DNA of 64,000 bases from Cytauxzoon felis (taxonomy: Eukaryota; Apicomplexa; Aconoidasida; Piroplasmida; Theileriidae), in contig JAIQCW010000013.1 of assembly GCA_020283715.1 (NCBI GenBank), forward strand, positions 1 through 64,000, read 5' to 3'. The position numbers were made by a program, and so were the translations under genes. Every line of letters starts with the position of its first letter. Within the stretch, counting starts at the first letter, position 1. The notes beneath the pieces were generated by a model. That model searched no databases and had not been told where the DNA came from. It saw only the letters and a program-made list of their open reading frames with translations. Shown piece after piece: positions 55,701 to 64,000 of the stretch.

Positions 55701-58683
55701 ATATTATTTCGGGGACAGACCAATTATAATATGCGTAGAATACGAAAGTAGCGGTAAAAAATGGAAATACTATACACCTGAAGATAAGCTTTACAATCCC
55801 TACGCCGACATGACTAAATGGAAAGATATTACTAAAACTACCCAGCTTACCAAAGATACACCTGGTAAAATTAGGAGTGATCAAAATCCTGAATCTAATA
55901 CAGAAGATCTTGAAAACGTACTGAATAATTTAACACGAGAATTGATTTTGTTTTGTATTGGTATAATGATTTCTATAACCTTTCTATCTGTTATGATTGG
56001 TGCGATGATATCGGGTTTTTCATCAAAATATTATGGAATACCAGTTACGTTGATTGTATATGATATGGTTACAGTTTGTTAAATAGACTAGAGATATGGA
56101 TCCATTAATTATTCATTTGACGGGTATTATTCATATAGTCACTTCCATATACTATCATATTTATATCCATTTCATATAATCATATATTATTTCAGGTTGT
56201 AAATTACTCAGAAAAAAAGTTTGAACGCGAAATTAAAGGTCTTGATTTTATACGTAGAGATTGGTCATTACTAACTAAAGTAAGTCATAAATATAAAAGC
56301 ACCAGGATTCCCTTGTAGAAATTTCGTTCATCTTGGTGTAATTACTTCATATTTCATATAATTATATACATTATAGGAAATCGGTAATAAACTTTTGGGA
56401 ATTATATTAAATACTGATTATTCTACTGGAATTGATGGAATCATCGAACAAATACATGAAGTTCTACATACACTAAATATCAATATTAAAGAAGGAAAGT
56501 AAGTAAATCATTCCTTTTCACTTCCACCTGAGGTTACAACCACTGTTGCCACTCGCCGTGGAGGCTTCTTCTAATTACTTCTCCCTCCGCTTCCCAGAGA
56601 TCAGCTGCGGGTTCCACTTGAGGTCATCTACTCAACCTCGCCACGATCTCCGGGAGTGGCTATACTCTTTAGAGATAGGTAATTAGAAGAGCTGACGGCA
56701 GGACCTCGAGTGGAACGCCCAGTGGAAGTCAAGGTTGTAACCTCAAGTGGAGAAGCTGTCTGCAAGACTAAGAGAGTTGGATTGGACCTCAGCTGGAGTA
56801 GATATGATCATGAATACGATGCATATGAATAGAATGAATAGTGTACAATATTGGATTTTCATTTTAATAACTATAGGATACCATTGAAGAGTTGGTTAAT
56901 AACACGTCAATTGACTAAAAATCCCAAGGATTATGCTGATGTACAGAATTTACCTCATGTATCTGTAGCGTTGAGATTGAATGAGAATGGTAAAGTTAGT
57001 TATACGGCTGGACATGAGGTTTCATTTATAATTTGTTCTAAAGAATCTGTTAAGGAATATGTAAATGATGTTAATAAAGGATTAAGTTCAAGAGCATTCA
57101 GTCTTGGTGAAGTTGAGGAACTTAATTTACAACCTGATGTTAATTATTATAAAACACAACAATTGTTACCACCTATATTAAGATTATGTGGTTTAATTGA
57201 TGGTACAGACCCACAAAGATTAGCTAAACATTTAGAAGTTGACTCATATGTCAATACACAAATATTACAACAAAATAATTCATATGATTTTTCCGAACAA
57301 GAATCCAAAGCATTATCACTTATTAAAAGAAATGAAGAACATTATAGAGAGGTTAAATATATAAACTTAAATAAATAATCTTTATTAATACAGGTTGAAT
57401 TACTCACCAAACTATCATGCCAAGCCTGCAATGGGCATGTTTTACCAAGCTTCTTCCTCAAGGTAAATTTATCCACAACCACATCTCATCAAATCAAGAT
57501 CCTACCACTCCACCCGAGGTTACCTCTACCAAAGGTCAACCAACCTCTCTTCCTCTTGCAGAGAGCTCTTCCAATTACCTATCTCTAAAGAGTATAGCCA
57601 CTCCCAGAGATCGTGGCGGAGGTGATGGTAGTGAGAATGTAACCTCAAGTGGAACCCGCAGCTGATCTCAGGGAAGCGGAGGGGGAAGTAAATAGAAGGA
57701 GCTGACGGCAGGACCTCAGGTGGATAACTTTTGAATTGAAAGATTAGAATTATTATTTTTTTGTATACAATTTTATTTTTTAGTATTTAAGGTGTAATCA
57801 CTGTGGTAAATGGATGCCTATACATTTATTGAGGAATTGGATTGATCGTGCATTATATGAAGTTGCATTACAATCATGTTTTTGCATACGTATATGTAAT
57901 ATATGCCATACAACAACACTCAATGTAGTGCCAGGGGCACATGATATTTGTCCACAACCGACATGCCAAAGTTCAGATGCCATGGAAACAATACTCTCAG
58001 AAAGCAAAATATACGTATGTTTATAAAATTCATGCAAATACAAACCTGTCTCTACTTCCACACGCATTTGCACTTCCGCCACGATCTCTGAGAGTGGCTC
58101 TACTCTTTAGAGATAACTAAATAGAAGAGGCCACCACGGCGAGTGGAAGTGTATGTGATTGTAACCTCAGATGGAGGAGCTGTCTGCAGGATTCTAACTT
58201 GAGGTAGAAACATAGACAATAAACAAGAAGCAATAATAATATATATCTATAATCCGCTTTATATTCCAAATTCTACAGTTGTATTACGATTATTTGGTAT
58301 ATATGCTTGAGGGTCCATTGCACGATCCATCTACTGAGGACGAAGTCGAATTGAACGAGGCATTGGTGAATATAACTATGGATTATGATGGCAAAATGAC
58401 AGTATTATATGGTAATGAACCCTTAAAGAAAGTTAGTACATTTGACGAGGTTGTTGAATGGGTGATTGATCAACATTCATTGAAGGCATCATCTGGACTA
58501 AGAGTTTGTGGTATGCATATAATTGGTATAATGGAATCATTACCATTTTTACAATATTATACATTGGATTATGTTAATGAGAGGAAGTTATTGCACCAAC
58601 GTGTTAAAACACTACAACAGAAAAATTCTTATAGTATAGTTGATTTAAGTAACTTATTTAGTATTTTTACTATAAAAAAATAA
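49733..58683 (+). CDS. POLA1: DNA polymerase alpha catalytic subunit (family B)
   Basis: Initiates Okazaki fragments with primase. I resolve 17 exons; exon 1 is 49733-49828 (MSSSKKGKGVLSALSKI, the alpha N-terminus) and later joins all keep frame. Markers in order: YEVEDENEKIYEVITEEEY; TELLL joined to IKRKIKGPSWL (intron 52007-about 52362); VDPDVVVSHD; motif A LDFNSLYPSIIQEFNVCF; motif B RQLALKLAANSLYGCLG; motif C VIYGDTDSVM with both Asp; KKKYAAL joined to VVNYSEKKFEREIKGLDFIRRDW across a 1.1-kb intron (55057-56195); two C-terminal zinc sites (CQACNGH to CNHC; CNICHTT to CQPTC). The stop is at 58683. Complete and apparently active. Nine introns hold repeats, and the largest holds foreign gene-like sequence. 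Intron load is unusual against the intron-free SF3B1 exon. Confidence 0.93.
50129..50520 (-). repeat. hairpin-module repeat, copy 42 (POLA1 intron 2, long variant)
   Basis: Antisense to POLA1. GCCACTCCCAGAGATCGTGG core seen from the other strand, with the extra palindromic 70-bp module at about 50280-50350. Arms combine CTTGCAGACAGC and CTGCCGTCAGC. Confidence 0.9.
51076..51360 (+). repeat. hairpin-module repeat, copy 43 (POLA1 intron 3)
   Basis: Sense. CTTGCAGACAGC, CTCT-AA-AGAG core, CCACTCCCATAGATCGTGG, GCGATCTACGGGAGCTGG, CCAT-TGC-ATGG and CGGCGAGTGG. Confidence 0.9.
52068..52305 (-). repeat. hairpin-module repeat, copy 44 (POLA1 intron 4)
   Basis: Antisense. GCCACGATCTCCGGGAGTGGC, CTCTTTAGAGATAGG, CTCTCTGCAAGAG on the right and CTTGCAGACAGC, CTGCCGTCAGC on the left. 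Confidence 0.9.
52640..52800. repeat. hairpin-module repeat, copy 45 (POLA1 intron 5, coreless)
   Basis: CTTGCAGGTAGC and CTGCCGTCAGC, then the rare CGGATTCCCGTAGATCATCC module and two GAAGAAC-type units, ending GACCTCAAGTGG. No core. Confidence 0.8.
53726..53815. repeat. hairpin-module repeat, copy 46 (POLA1 intron 8, half)
   Basis: Half-copy: CCACTTGAGG, CTGCAGAGAGC, TATTTACC and the CTTCCCTGAGATCAGC module, stopping sharply at CTACGGGT. Confidence 0.75.
54100..54288 (-). repeat. hairpin-module repeat, copy 47 (POLA1 intron 10)
   Basis: Antisense. GCCACGATCCCTGGGAGTGGC, CTCTTTAGAGATAG, CCACCACGGCTAGTGG. The left side is short. Confidence 0.85.
55118..56082 (+). pseudogene. intron-embedded membrane-protein gene C (Tpr/FAINT-like, interrupted)
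   Basis: Sense strand, within the POLA1 intron between KKKYAAL and VVNYSEKK. First part (55118-55318): MASFVGTVIQVLLSAVLFTSIAE, a membrane or signal segment, then AWLVAYGGGTNGWWGERQDAV, ended by a stop. A second frame (from about 55315) follows at once: acidic Asp/Gly-rich region, YKKMTGTVSFTNKGTP, YVYVYYFGDRPIIICVEYES, WKDITKTTQ, and a membrane segment near the end (LILFCIGIMISITFLSVMIG). Similar to fragment A over the FYFG, WxDIT and C-terminal membrane blocks. The stop and frame change between parts point to decay, or to an intron that I could not place. Confidence 0.5.
56522..56798 (-). repeat. hairpin-module repeat, copy 48 (POLA1 intron 13)
   Basis: Antisense. CCACTCGCCGTGGAGGC, GCCACGATCTCCGGGAGTGGC, CTCTTTAGAGATAGG, GCTGACGGCAG and an extra CTGTCTGCAAGAC. 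Confidence 0.9.
57506..57725 (+). repeat. hairpin-module repeat, copy 49 (POLA1 intron 15)
   Basis: Sense. CTCT-TGC-AGAG hairpin, CTCT-AA-AGAG core, CCACTCCCAGAGATCGTGG, CTGATCTCAGGGAAGCGG, GCTGACGGCAGG. Confidence 0.9.
58052..58206 (-). repeat. hairpin-module repeat, copy 50 (POLA1 intron 16)
   Basis: Antisense, left arm short. GCCACGATCTCTGAGAGTGGC, CTCTTTAGAGATAAC, CCACCACGGCGAGTGG, CTGTCTGCAGG. Confidence 0.85.
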
Positions 58684-58755
58684 AAATTTCACTTTTAAAT
58701 TTAACAAATTTTATATTATTATTTTAATACATAGAACAGATTTATATTTAATAAT

Positions 58756-60586
58756 ATGGGTTCACATAGTCGTCGTAGTTCTGGTAGACATAGACGTTCC
58801 GGAGAAAGATATAGAGAACGTAGTAGGACACGTGATTCATCACATTATCGCAAATCTATTGAAAGATATAGATATAAAAGATCACGTTCTAGTCATTCAG
58901 ATAGAAACAAATATAAAAATTATCGATTTGATTCACCACCAAAACATCCGAACCATAAACATGATCATAACAAACATAATGGTACGTTTATAACCTTTCA
59001 TTCAATAGTATTTAATAATAAATATAATCTCTTCATCCAAATTCAAGCGTATATGGCATTCTACAGCAAATGTCATGCAAAGTATTCTTGTCCTGCGGAC
59101 ACCTTTCCACCTGAGGTTATTCCATTCGCCGTGGCGGCTTCTTCTATTTAGTTATCCCTTCGCTTCCCTGAGATCAGCTACGGGTTCCACTTGAGGTTAC
59201 ATCCATACCTTCATCATCGCCACGATCTCTGGGAGTGGCTCTACCCTTCAGGGATAGGTAAATAGGAGAGCTGACGGCAGGACCTCAGGTGGAATGGCGA
59301 GCGAAATAGAGGTTTATTGGACCTCGAGTGCAAACTGTTTTAATATTTGAAGAATATATATATATATATATATTATAGTTGTTTATAATCAAGAACCAGT
59401 ACCATCATCACCTGCAATTGGATTGGGTCCATTGGATCCGATGATTACGAGGCCTCGTCGTGAATTATATATTGGTAATATACCACCATTGAATGATGTA
59501 TCGCAATTATTGGATTTTATAAACGAGGCATTAAGGGTTGTGAACGGTACAAGTATGCCTGGAAATTGTTGTATACGTGGTTGGATATCATCGGATTCGC
59601 ATTATGCTTTTATTGAATTACGTACTATGGAGGAGGCAAGTAATTGTATGCAATTATCTGGATTGAATTTTATGGGTTATAATATACGTATAAATAGGCC
59701 AAAAACTTATGAACCAGAATTATTAGCATCAGCTCCATCACCAACGGTACCATCATTAGATCCATCATTATTAGCTATGGGTTTAAAAGGTTTAAAAAGT
59801 GCATCAGAGCAAATAGTAGCAGCATCTGATATATTAGCAGCTGAAAAGGCAAAAGTATTAACAGATCGTTTATGTATAATTAATATTGAAGATAATATGA
59901 CAGATGATATAATAAAAAAAGATATATCATCAATAGGACAAGTAAAATATATACATTTTATAGAAGATAATGGTAAATTATGTTTATTTGAATATAATCA
60001 TATTGAACAACAAAAAAAAGCATTAATTGAATTAAAAGATAAAGGTTATAAAATAATATTAGCATTAGATGCTGTTACACAAGGTTTAATTAATAATAAT
60101 TATATTAAAGAACAATTGGATAAATTAATATTAATGAAACCCGAAATACCAACTAGATGTTTATTATTAAGTAATTTAATATCTAGTAATGAATTAGATG
60201 ATGATGAAGAATATTTTGATATTATTGATGATATTAAATGTGAATGTGAAAATTATGGACAATTATTAAAATTAGAATTACCTAGAATGCCAAAAGGATT
60301 AACTAATGATGAATTACAAAATTTTGATAATACATCTGTTGGTAATGCATACATTATGTATTCTAATATTGATGATGCAGCTAAAGCAAGAAAAATATTT
60401 GATGGTAGAAAATTTGGTAATAGAACTGTTAGAGCTAATTTCTTCAGTGAATTATATTTCCTTACTGGTAAATTCGGTAATCCTAAACCCAATTATTATA
60501 AAGAACATTCATCATTATATAATAAAGATATCATCGAGAATCCAAATATTGCTGGAGATATATTACTACAATTACAACAACATTAA
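58756..60586 (+). CDS. U2AF2: U2AF large subunit (U2AF65-like)
   Basis: Binds the polypyrimidine tract and recruits U2 snRNP. Exon 1 (58756-about 58980) codes for an Arg/Ser-rich domain (SRRSSGRHRRSGERYRERSR). After an intron with a repeat, exon 2 (about 59380-60586) begins VVYNQEPVPSSPAIGLGP and has RRM1 (ELYIGNIPP as RNP2, HYAFIELRT as RNP1), a degenerate RRM2 with Lys-rich linker (LCIINIEDNM, KLCLFEYN), and a UHM-type RRM3 (RCLLLSNLI, a long acidic loop, GNAYIMYSNIDDAAKARKIFDGRKFGNRTVRANFFSE). RKFGNRTV matches the RXF-type U2AF homology motif that would bind the SF3B1 N-terminus, present elsewhere in this window. Complete. Confidence 0.9.
59086..59331 (-). repeat. hairpin-module repeat, copy 51 (U2AF2 intron)
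   Basis: Antisense. CCATTCGCCGTGGCGGC, CTTCCCTGAGATCAGC, core stem in the CCCTTCAGGG version (59244-59253), GCTGACGGCAGG. Confidence 0.9.
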
Positions 60587-61141
60587 TTAATCTTCATATC
60601 ATATACCCTTATATAAATACATACAAAACAAACATGATTAAAGAATCACTCTATAATCTACTCAACGTTGCAAGTACCGAAGGTTGTACAACCTCTGTTC
60701 CACTCGAGGTCCAATGAGTATCTTCTCCACTCGAGGTCTACCTTCACTCGTCCTGCCGTCAGCTGTTCCTTTTACTTCCCCTCCGCTTCCCTGAGATCAG
60801 ATACGGGTGCATGTATGCTCAGTTGTTGATGTATTCACAAAACGTGAAATCTCATTAATAGTGTAATAATAAAAGACGGTATCAAGGCGATTAGTAATAA
60901 TAATTTTATTAAATTCATCAACACAAAATTGTATGTTTAATATGGATGTATTATTATCTGTTACCCCTATCCATTAGACTAAATAATTTTCCCCATTGCT
61001 AATTTATGTGCATTAAATTGTTACACATTTTAATTTGTTGCCTTTACCTGCATTCCCATGGATCCGTATATTATTTTTTATCGTTTATTATCACATTTTT
61101 AAAATAATGTATACTATTCTACCCCTCATTATTACACCTCG
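60587..61141. other. intergenic region upstream of the FAINT-hydrolase gene
   Basis: Contains repeat copy 52. The remaining 330 bp are AT-rich and hold no gene I can see; probably the promoter region of the gene at 61142. Confidence 0.45.
60675..60809. repeat. hairpin-module repeat, copy 52 (intergenic, half)
   Basis: Half-copy ending sharply at ATACGGGT, the same point as copy 46. Several CCACTCGAGG borders, CTGCCGTCAGC and the CTTCCCTGAGATCAG module. Confidence 0.75.
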
Positions 61142-63732
61142 ATGAGAATGTATATCCTTCCACTGATTATCATCGCATTGTGTAAATACACATCCATCGC
61201 AGGTGGAGGTGCTAAAGAACTTAAAATTGTAGATTTAGATGTGCGGACTAGGAAGGGAACAGATAGAGTTAAAGTTGATATTAATGAGGAGGGTAATATA
61301 ATAATATATAAGATTGAACCAAAGGGTAAGCATAAAGTTGGTAGATTTGTCGATGAAGATGAGGTGATTTATGTACCTAGAGATAATGAAAAAAACAACT
61401 ACCTTGAAGTTCGATGTCTTAGATCTACAGATCAACCAGTTATTGTATCATTGTGCCATTCACAAGGCTTGTTTAAGAGTGTAATTTCATACAACTACTT
61501 TCATTTCGAAGATGGTTGGAGGATAATAAGTGATCGTTTCTACAATTTCCTTGTTGAAAAGATGCAAACTTGTAAACTAATTAATAGGCGTACTGTATTT
61601 AATGAGTATAATCAACACATTGAAGAAGTAGATAAACAAAAAGTTGAAGTTGATTTAACGAAGGAGGAAGTTCCATCCGGTATTACAAGGAAAGATTGTA
61701 AAGAAGGTGATATACGGACTTGTACATATACTGTTGATGATGATACTGTCATCTCCAAAGTTGTAAATGGATCCAATGATGTATGGAAAAGGGGTGATGG
61801 TGAATATGGATGTTATAAGATGAAAGTATATCACCTACCTCAAGGTGAGAAATTGCTTATATTAGCAGTAAAGGGTCCTGCAGGTATGAGATTGACCTTT
61901 TGTGGAAAGACATCCGATGGTAATTACGGTCAAATAAAAAGGGAGAACTTTAATGATCAATTAAAAGAGGCTGATGCGGATGGAATAATCAATGAATTCC
62001 TAGAGTTTGTGGATGAACATACCCAATTGGATGATGCTAAATCACCTTCTACTGGAGACGATGACAATGTACGACGAGTCGTCATCAAGAATGTTGACGT
62101 GGATGTAAATGAACAGAGAGTACGTAAGCTAGAAGCTGATGTAAGAAGACGCAGATTGGCTATTGGTGATGATGGTAAACTTGTTATGAGTAGCTTCGTT
62201 AATAAACAAGGGATTATGATTAGAACTTATGCATCAAGAGTAGATAATCCAAAGGGTCATATAATACTGGTCCATGGTGCTCGTAGCCATTTTAGATCTG
62301 ATTTCTGTAGGTATAATGTTGAATGGTATGCGAAAAATGTTACAGAATATGTAAGATCGGATGCGAAGACTGTATTGGATAAAGAATTGAATGATATCTT
62401 TCCTGATTTGAAATCATTAAAGAAAGGTGGAGCAGTATATGATGATCCACTACATGGTATAAATGCATTTGATACTACACCTAGATTTAAATATGAAGGA
62501 AGTTTTGTACATGCACTCAATAGATTGGGATATTCAGTATATGGTTTGGATTTACAATCTCATGGATTATCTGGTGGTATAGATAAACAAAGATGTTATT
62601 TTCGTAAATTTGATGACTATGTATATGATGTCATGCAATTCGTCAGCATCGTTAAGAGGGGTAAATTTGATGATCCTAGTGAAGTATGGGATGAACAATT
62701 GGTCTTCAGTGATGACCGCCATGATAACCTCCAATATTATATAGTTGGATTATCATTAGGTGGTAATATAGTATTAAAAGCACAACTTTTATTTGATTTG
62801 AATGCCAATCGACAGGGTAAATTCATTGATAGCATGATTTGTATGAGTTCTATGCTCAATTTAGATACATATCGTATACCCTTATACAAATTCTGTTATC
62901 TAGCTGTAAAACTTTATTCTATCATATTACCTAAATGGACTGTATTATTTGAAAGTATGGATGGATATGCTAATGGTATTGATTTATGCATGCGATTTAA
63001 TGTAAGTTGACCGTTTAACGTCCAATCCACTTCCACCTGAGGTCCTTGCCTTGTCTTGCAGACGGCTCTCCACCTGAGGTCTTTCCACTAGGCGTGGCGC
63101 CTCTTCTATTTACTTCCCCTTCCAGCTCCCGTAGATCGCTTCCAGGTACTCCACTTGAGGTTACATCCAAAACATCCTTAGCACCATCTTCCATCATTCC
63201 CATGATGGATGATCCATCACTACCTTCACCACGATCTACGGGAGTGGCTCTACTCTATAGAGATAGGTAATTGGAAGAGGCCTCCACGGCGAGTGGAAGA
63301 AAGGGTTGTAATATCAGTTTGAGCAGACATTATGTTCCTTTGTTTTCTATATTCGTTTCTTTAATAATTTTTCTATAGGACCCATTACATTATGCAAAAA
63401 GATTACCATCAAGAACTATGATGTTATCATATGCATCCATTTACGATTTAAGAAATAATATGCATCGTTACCCTATGGATTTACCCACACTTTTCATACA
63501 TTCCAAAGATGATTCATACTGCAGTATAGAGGTTAGTTGAGACGACACTTCATTCTCACACTTCCTTATTCAGGGTCCAAGATATTATATGAATACATTC
63601 TTTAAGGATAGCGATGTTGTTAAATTACACGAATTAGATGGTAAAATACACGTTATTACAAAACCATCAGATTTTCCAATAATGGAACAAGTTTTAAAAA
63701 GGTGGTTCAACACACTTTATCACAGAATGTAG
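61142..63732 (+). CDS. secreted FAINT-domain protein fused to alpha/beta hydrolase
   Basis: Three exons: 61142-63001, 63379-about 63531 and about 63574-63732. MRMYILPLIIIALCKYTSIAGG is a signal peptide. FAINT-like units occupy about residues 25-160 and 165-290, nearly identical in part to the protein at 32267. A linker leads to a hydrolase domain from about residue 345: IILVHGARSHFRSD (oxyanion loop), YSVYGLDLQSHGLSGG, nucleophile in VGLSLGGN (Ser near residue 537), Asp in LFIHSKDDSYCS and His in HELDGKIHVI. The layout fits the monoglyceride-lipase or lysophospholipase group, which includes the PST-A family of apicomplexans. An active site seems complete. The fusion could bring a lipase to the host-parasite interface. 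The large intron has a repeat; the second is 43 nt. Confidence 0.88.
63018..63322 (-). repeat. hairpin-module repeat, copy 53 (FAINT-hydrolase intron, long variant)
   Basis: Antisense. CTTGCAGACGGC, CCACTAGGCGTGGCGCC, CCGTAGATCGC, the palindromic 70-bp module at 63165-63235, core CTCTATAGAGAT and CCTCCACGGCGAGTGG. It starts 16 bp after the donor. Confidence 0.9.
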
Positions 63733-63840
63733 TTTTATTTTGTAATTAATCACATCATAGGACTATTTCCTATGTAAATCACACATGTAATTTTAAAATG
63801 TAGTTTAATTGTTGTCTGTATTTATTATATGTTATCTATA

Positions 63841-64000
63841 CCCGAAGTCATTCCACCTCTTTCACCTGAGGTTACAAACACCGCTGAACTTGCAGACAGC
63901 TCTTCTGATTACCTATCTCTAAAGAGTATGGCCACTCCCGGAGATCGTGGCGAAGGTAGAGGTAGTGATGTAACCTCAAGTGGAACCCGAAGCTGATCTC
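63841..64000 (+). repeat. hairpin-module repeat, copy 54 (cut by window end)
   Basis: CTTGCAGACAGC, CTCT-AA-AGAG core, CCACTCCCGGAGATCGTGG and the start of the right arm (CGAAGCTGATCTC), where the window ends. Confidence 0.88.

Noticed and set aside
25400..60586. Functional cluster of splicing genes
   Set aside because: PRP19, SF3B1, a YJU2-family gene and U2AF2 occur in one window, but they are far apart, on both strands and mixed with unrelated genes. Chance is sufficient.
3172..64000. CRISPR array or bacterial interspersed repeats
   Set aside because: Copies are dispersed over the whole window, differ in length and lie in spliced eukaryotic genes. There are no regular spacers or cas genes.

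Overview
The window is nuclear DNA of an apicomplexan parasite, most likely a piroplasm of the Theileria group. Three things point there: AT-rich sequence with many short GT-AG introns (about 25-60 nt when empty), four or more secreted proteins with the FAINT (DUF529) domain, and a chaperonin 60 with an apicoplast-type leader. I do not name a species. No tRNA, rRNA or CRISPR array was seen.

Layout. 1-2656: DBP9/DDX56-type helicase (-), TTC1-like TPR protein (+), MND1 (-). 3508-4599: FAINT protein (-). 5837-8160: ROK1/DDX52-type helicase (-). 8434-10965: PRP19 (-). 11462-12764: coiled-coil protein (+). 13161-16999: SF3B1 (-). 17055-17765: small putative mitochondrial protein (-). 18061-21132: CCT7 (+). 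21637-23244: two-domain FAINT protein (-). 23501-25173: ATP10-like protein (-). 25400-26578: YJU2/CCDC130 family (+). 27353-31337: large WD40-like protein (+). 32267-33145: FAINT protein (+). 34088-36812: apicoplast Cpn60 (-). 37766-42332: Cid1/TUTase-type nucleotidyltransferase (+). 42804-44938: thioredoxin-fold membrane protein (-). 45108-47966: CAF-1 p60/CHAF1B (+). 48329-48931: small surface-protein candidate (-). 49733-58683: DNA polymerase alpha catalytic subunit in 17 exons (+). 58756-60586: U2AF large subunit (+). 61142-63732: FAINT domain fused to an alpha/beta hydrolase (+). Most of these are single-copy housekeeping genes for splicing, replication, chromatin assembly and protein folding.

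The striking feature is an interspersed repeat family that I cannot match to anything I know. About 54 copies, each 65-430 bp, lie in the 64 kb and cover roughly a fifth of it. Each copy is an imperfect inverted repeat built from interchangeable small hairpin modules; the stems change between copies while the pairing and the loop stay the same. Copies sit in introns (four of the six CCT7 introns, about nine of the sixteen in DNA polymerase alpha), between genes and, unexpectedly, inside coding sequence. The clear exonic copies all lie in the sense orientation and in the same single open frame, giving recurrent peptides such as [16 protein letters not shown] and [12 protein letters not shown]. 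The closest analogy is the Rickettsia palindromic elements of bacteria, which also insert in frame; that comparison is mine.

A second kind of insertion is present. Gene-like stretches coding for membrane-anchored, FAINT- or Tpr-like proteins lie on the sense strand inside introns of the nucleotidyltransferase, CHAF1B and DNA polymerase alpha. At least two are related to each other. Exon boundaries here were read by eye from splice motifs and conserved protein order; no transcript evidence was available.
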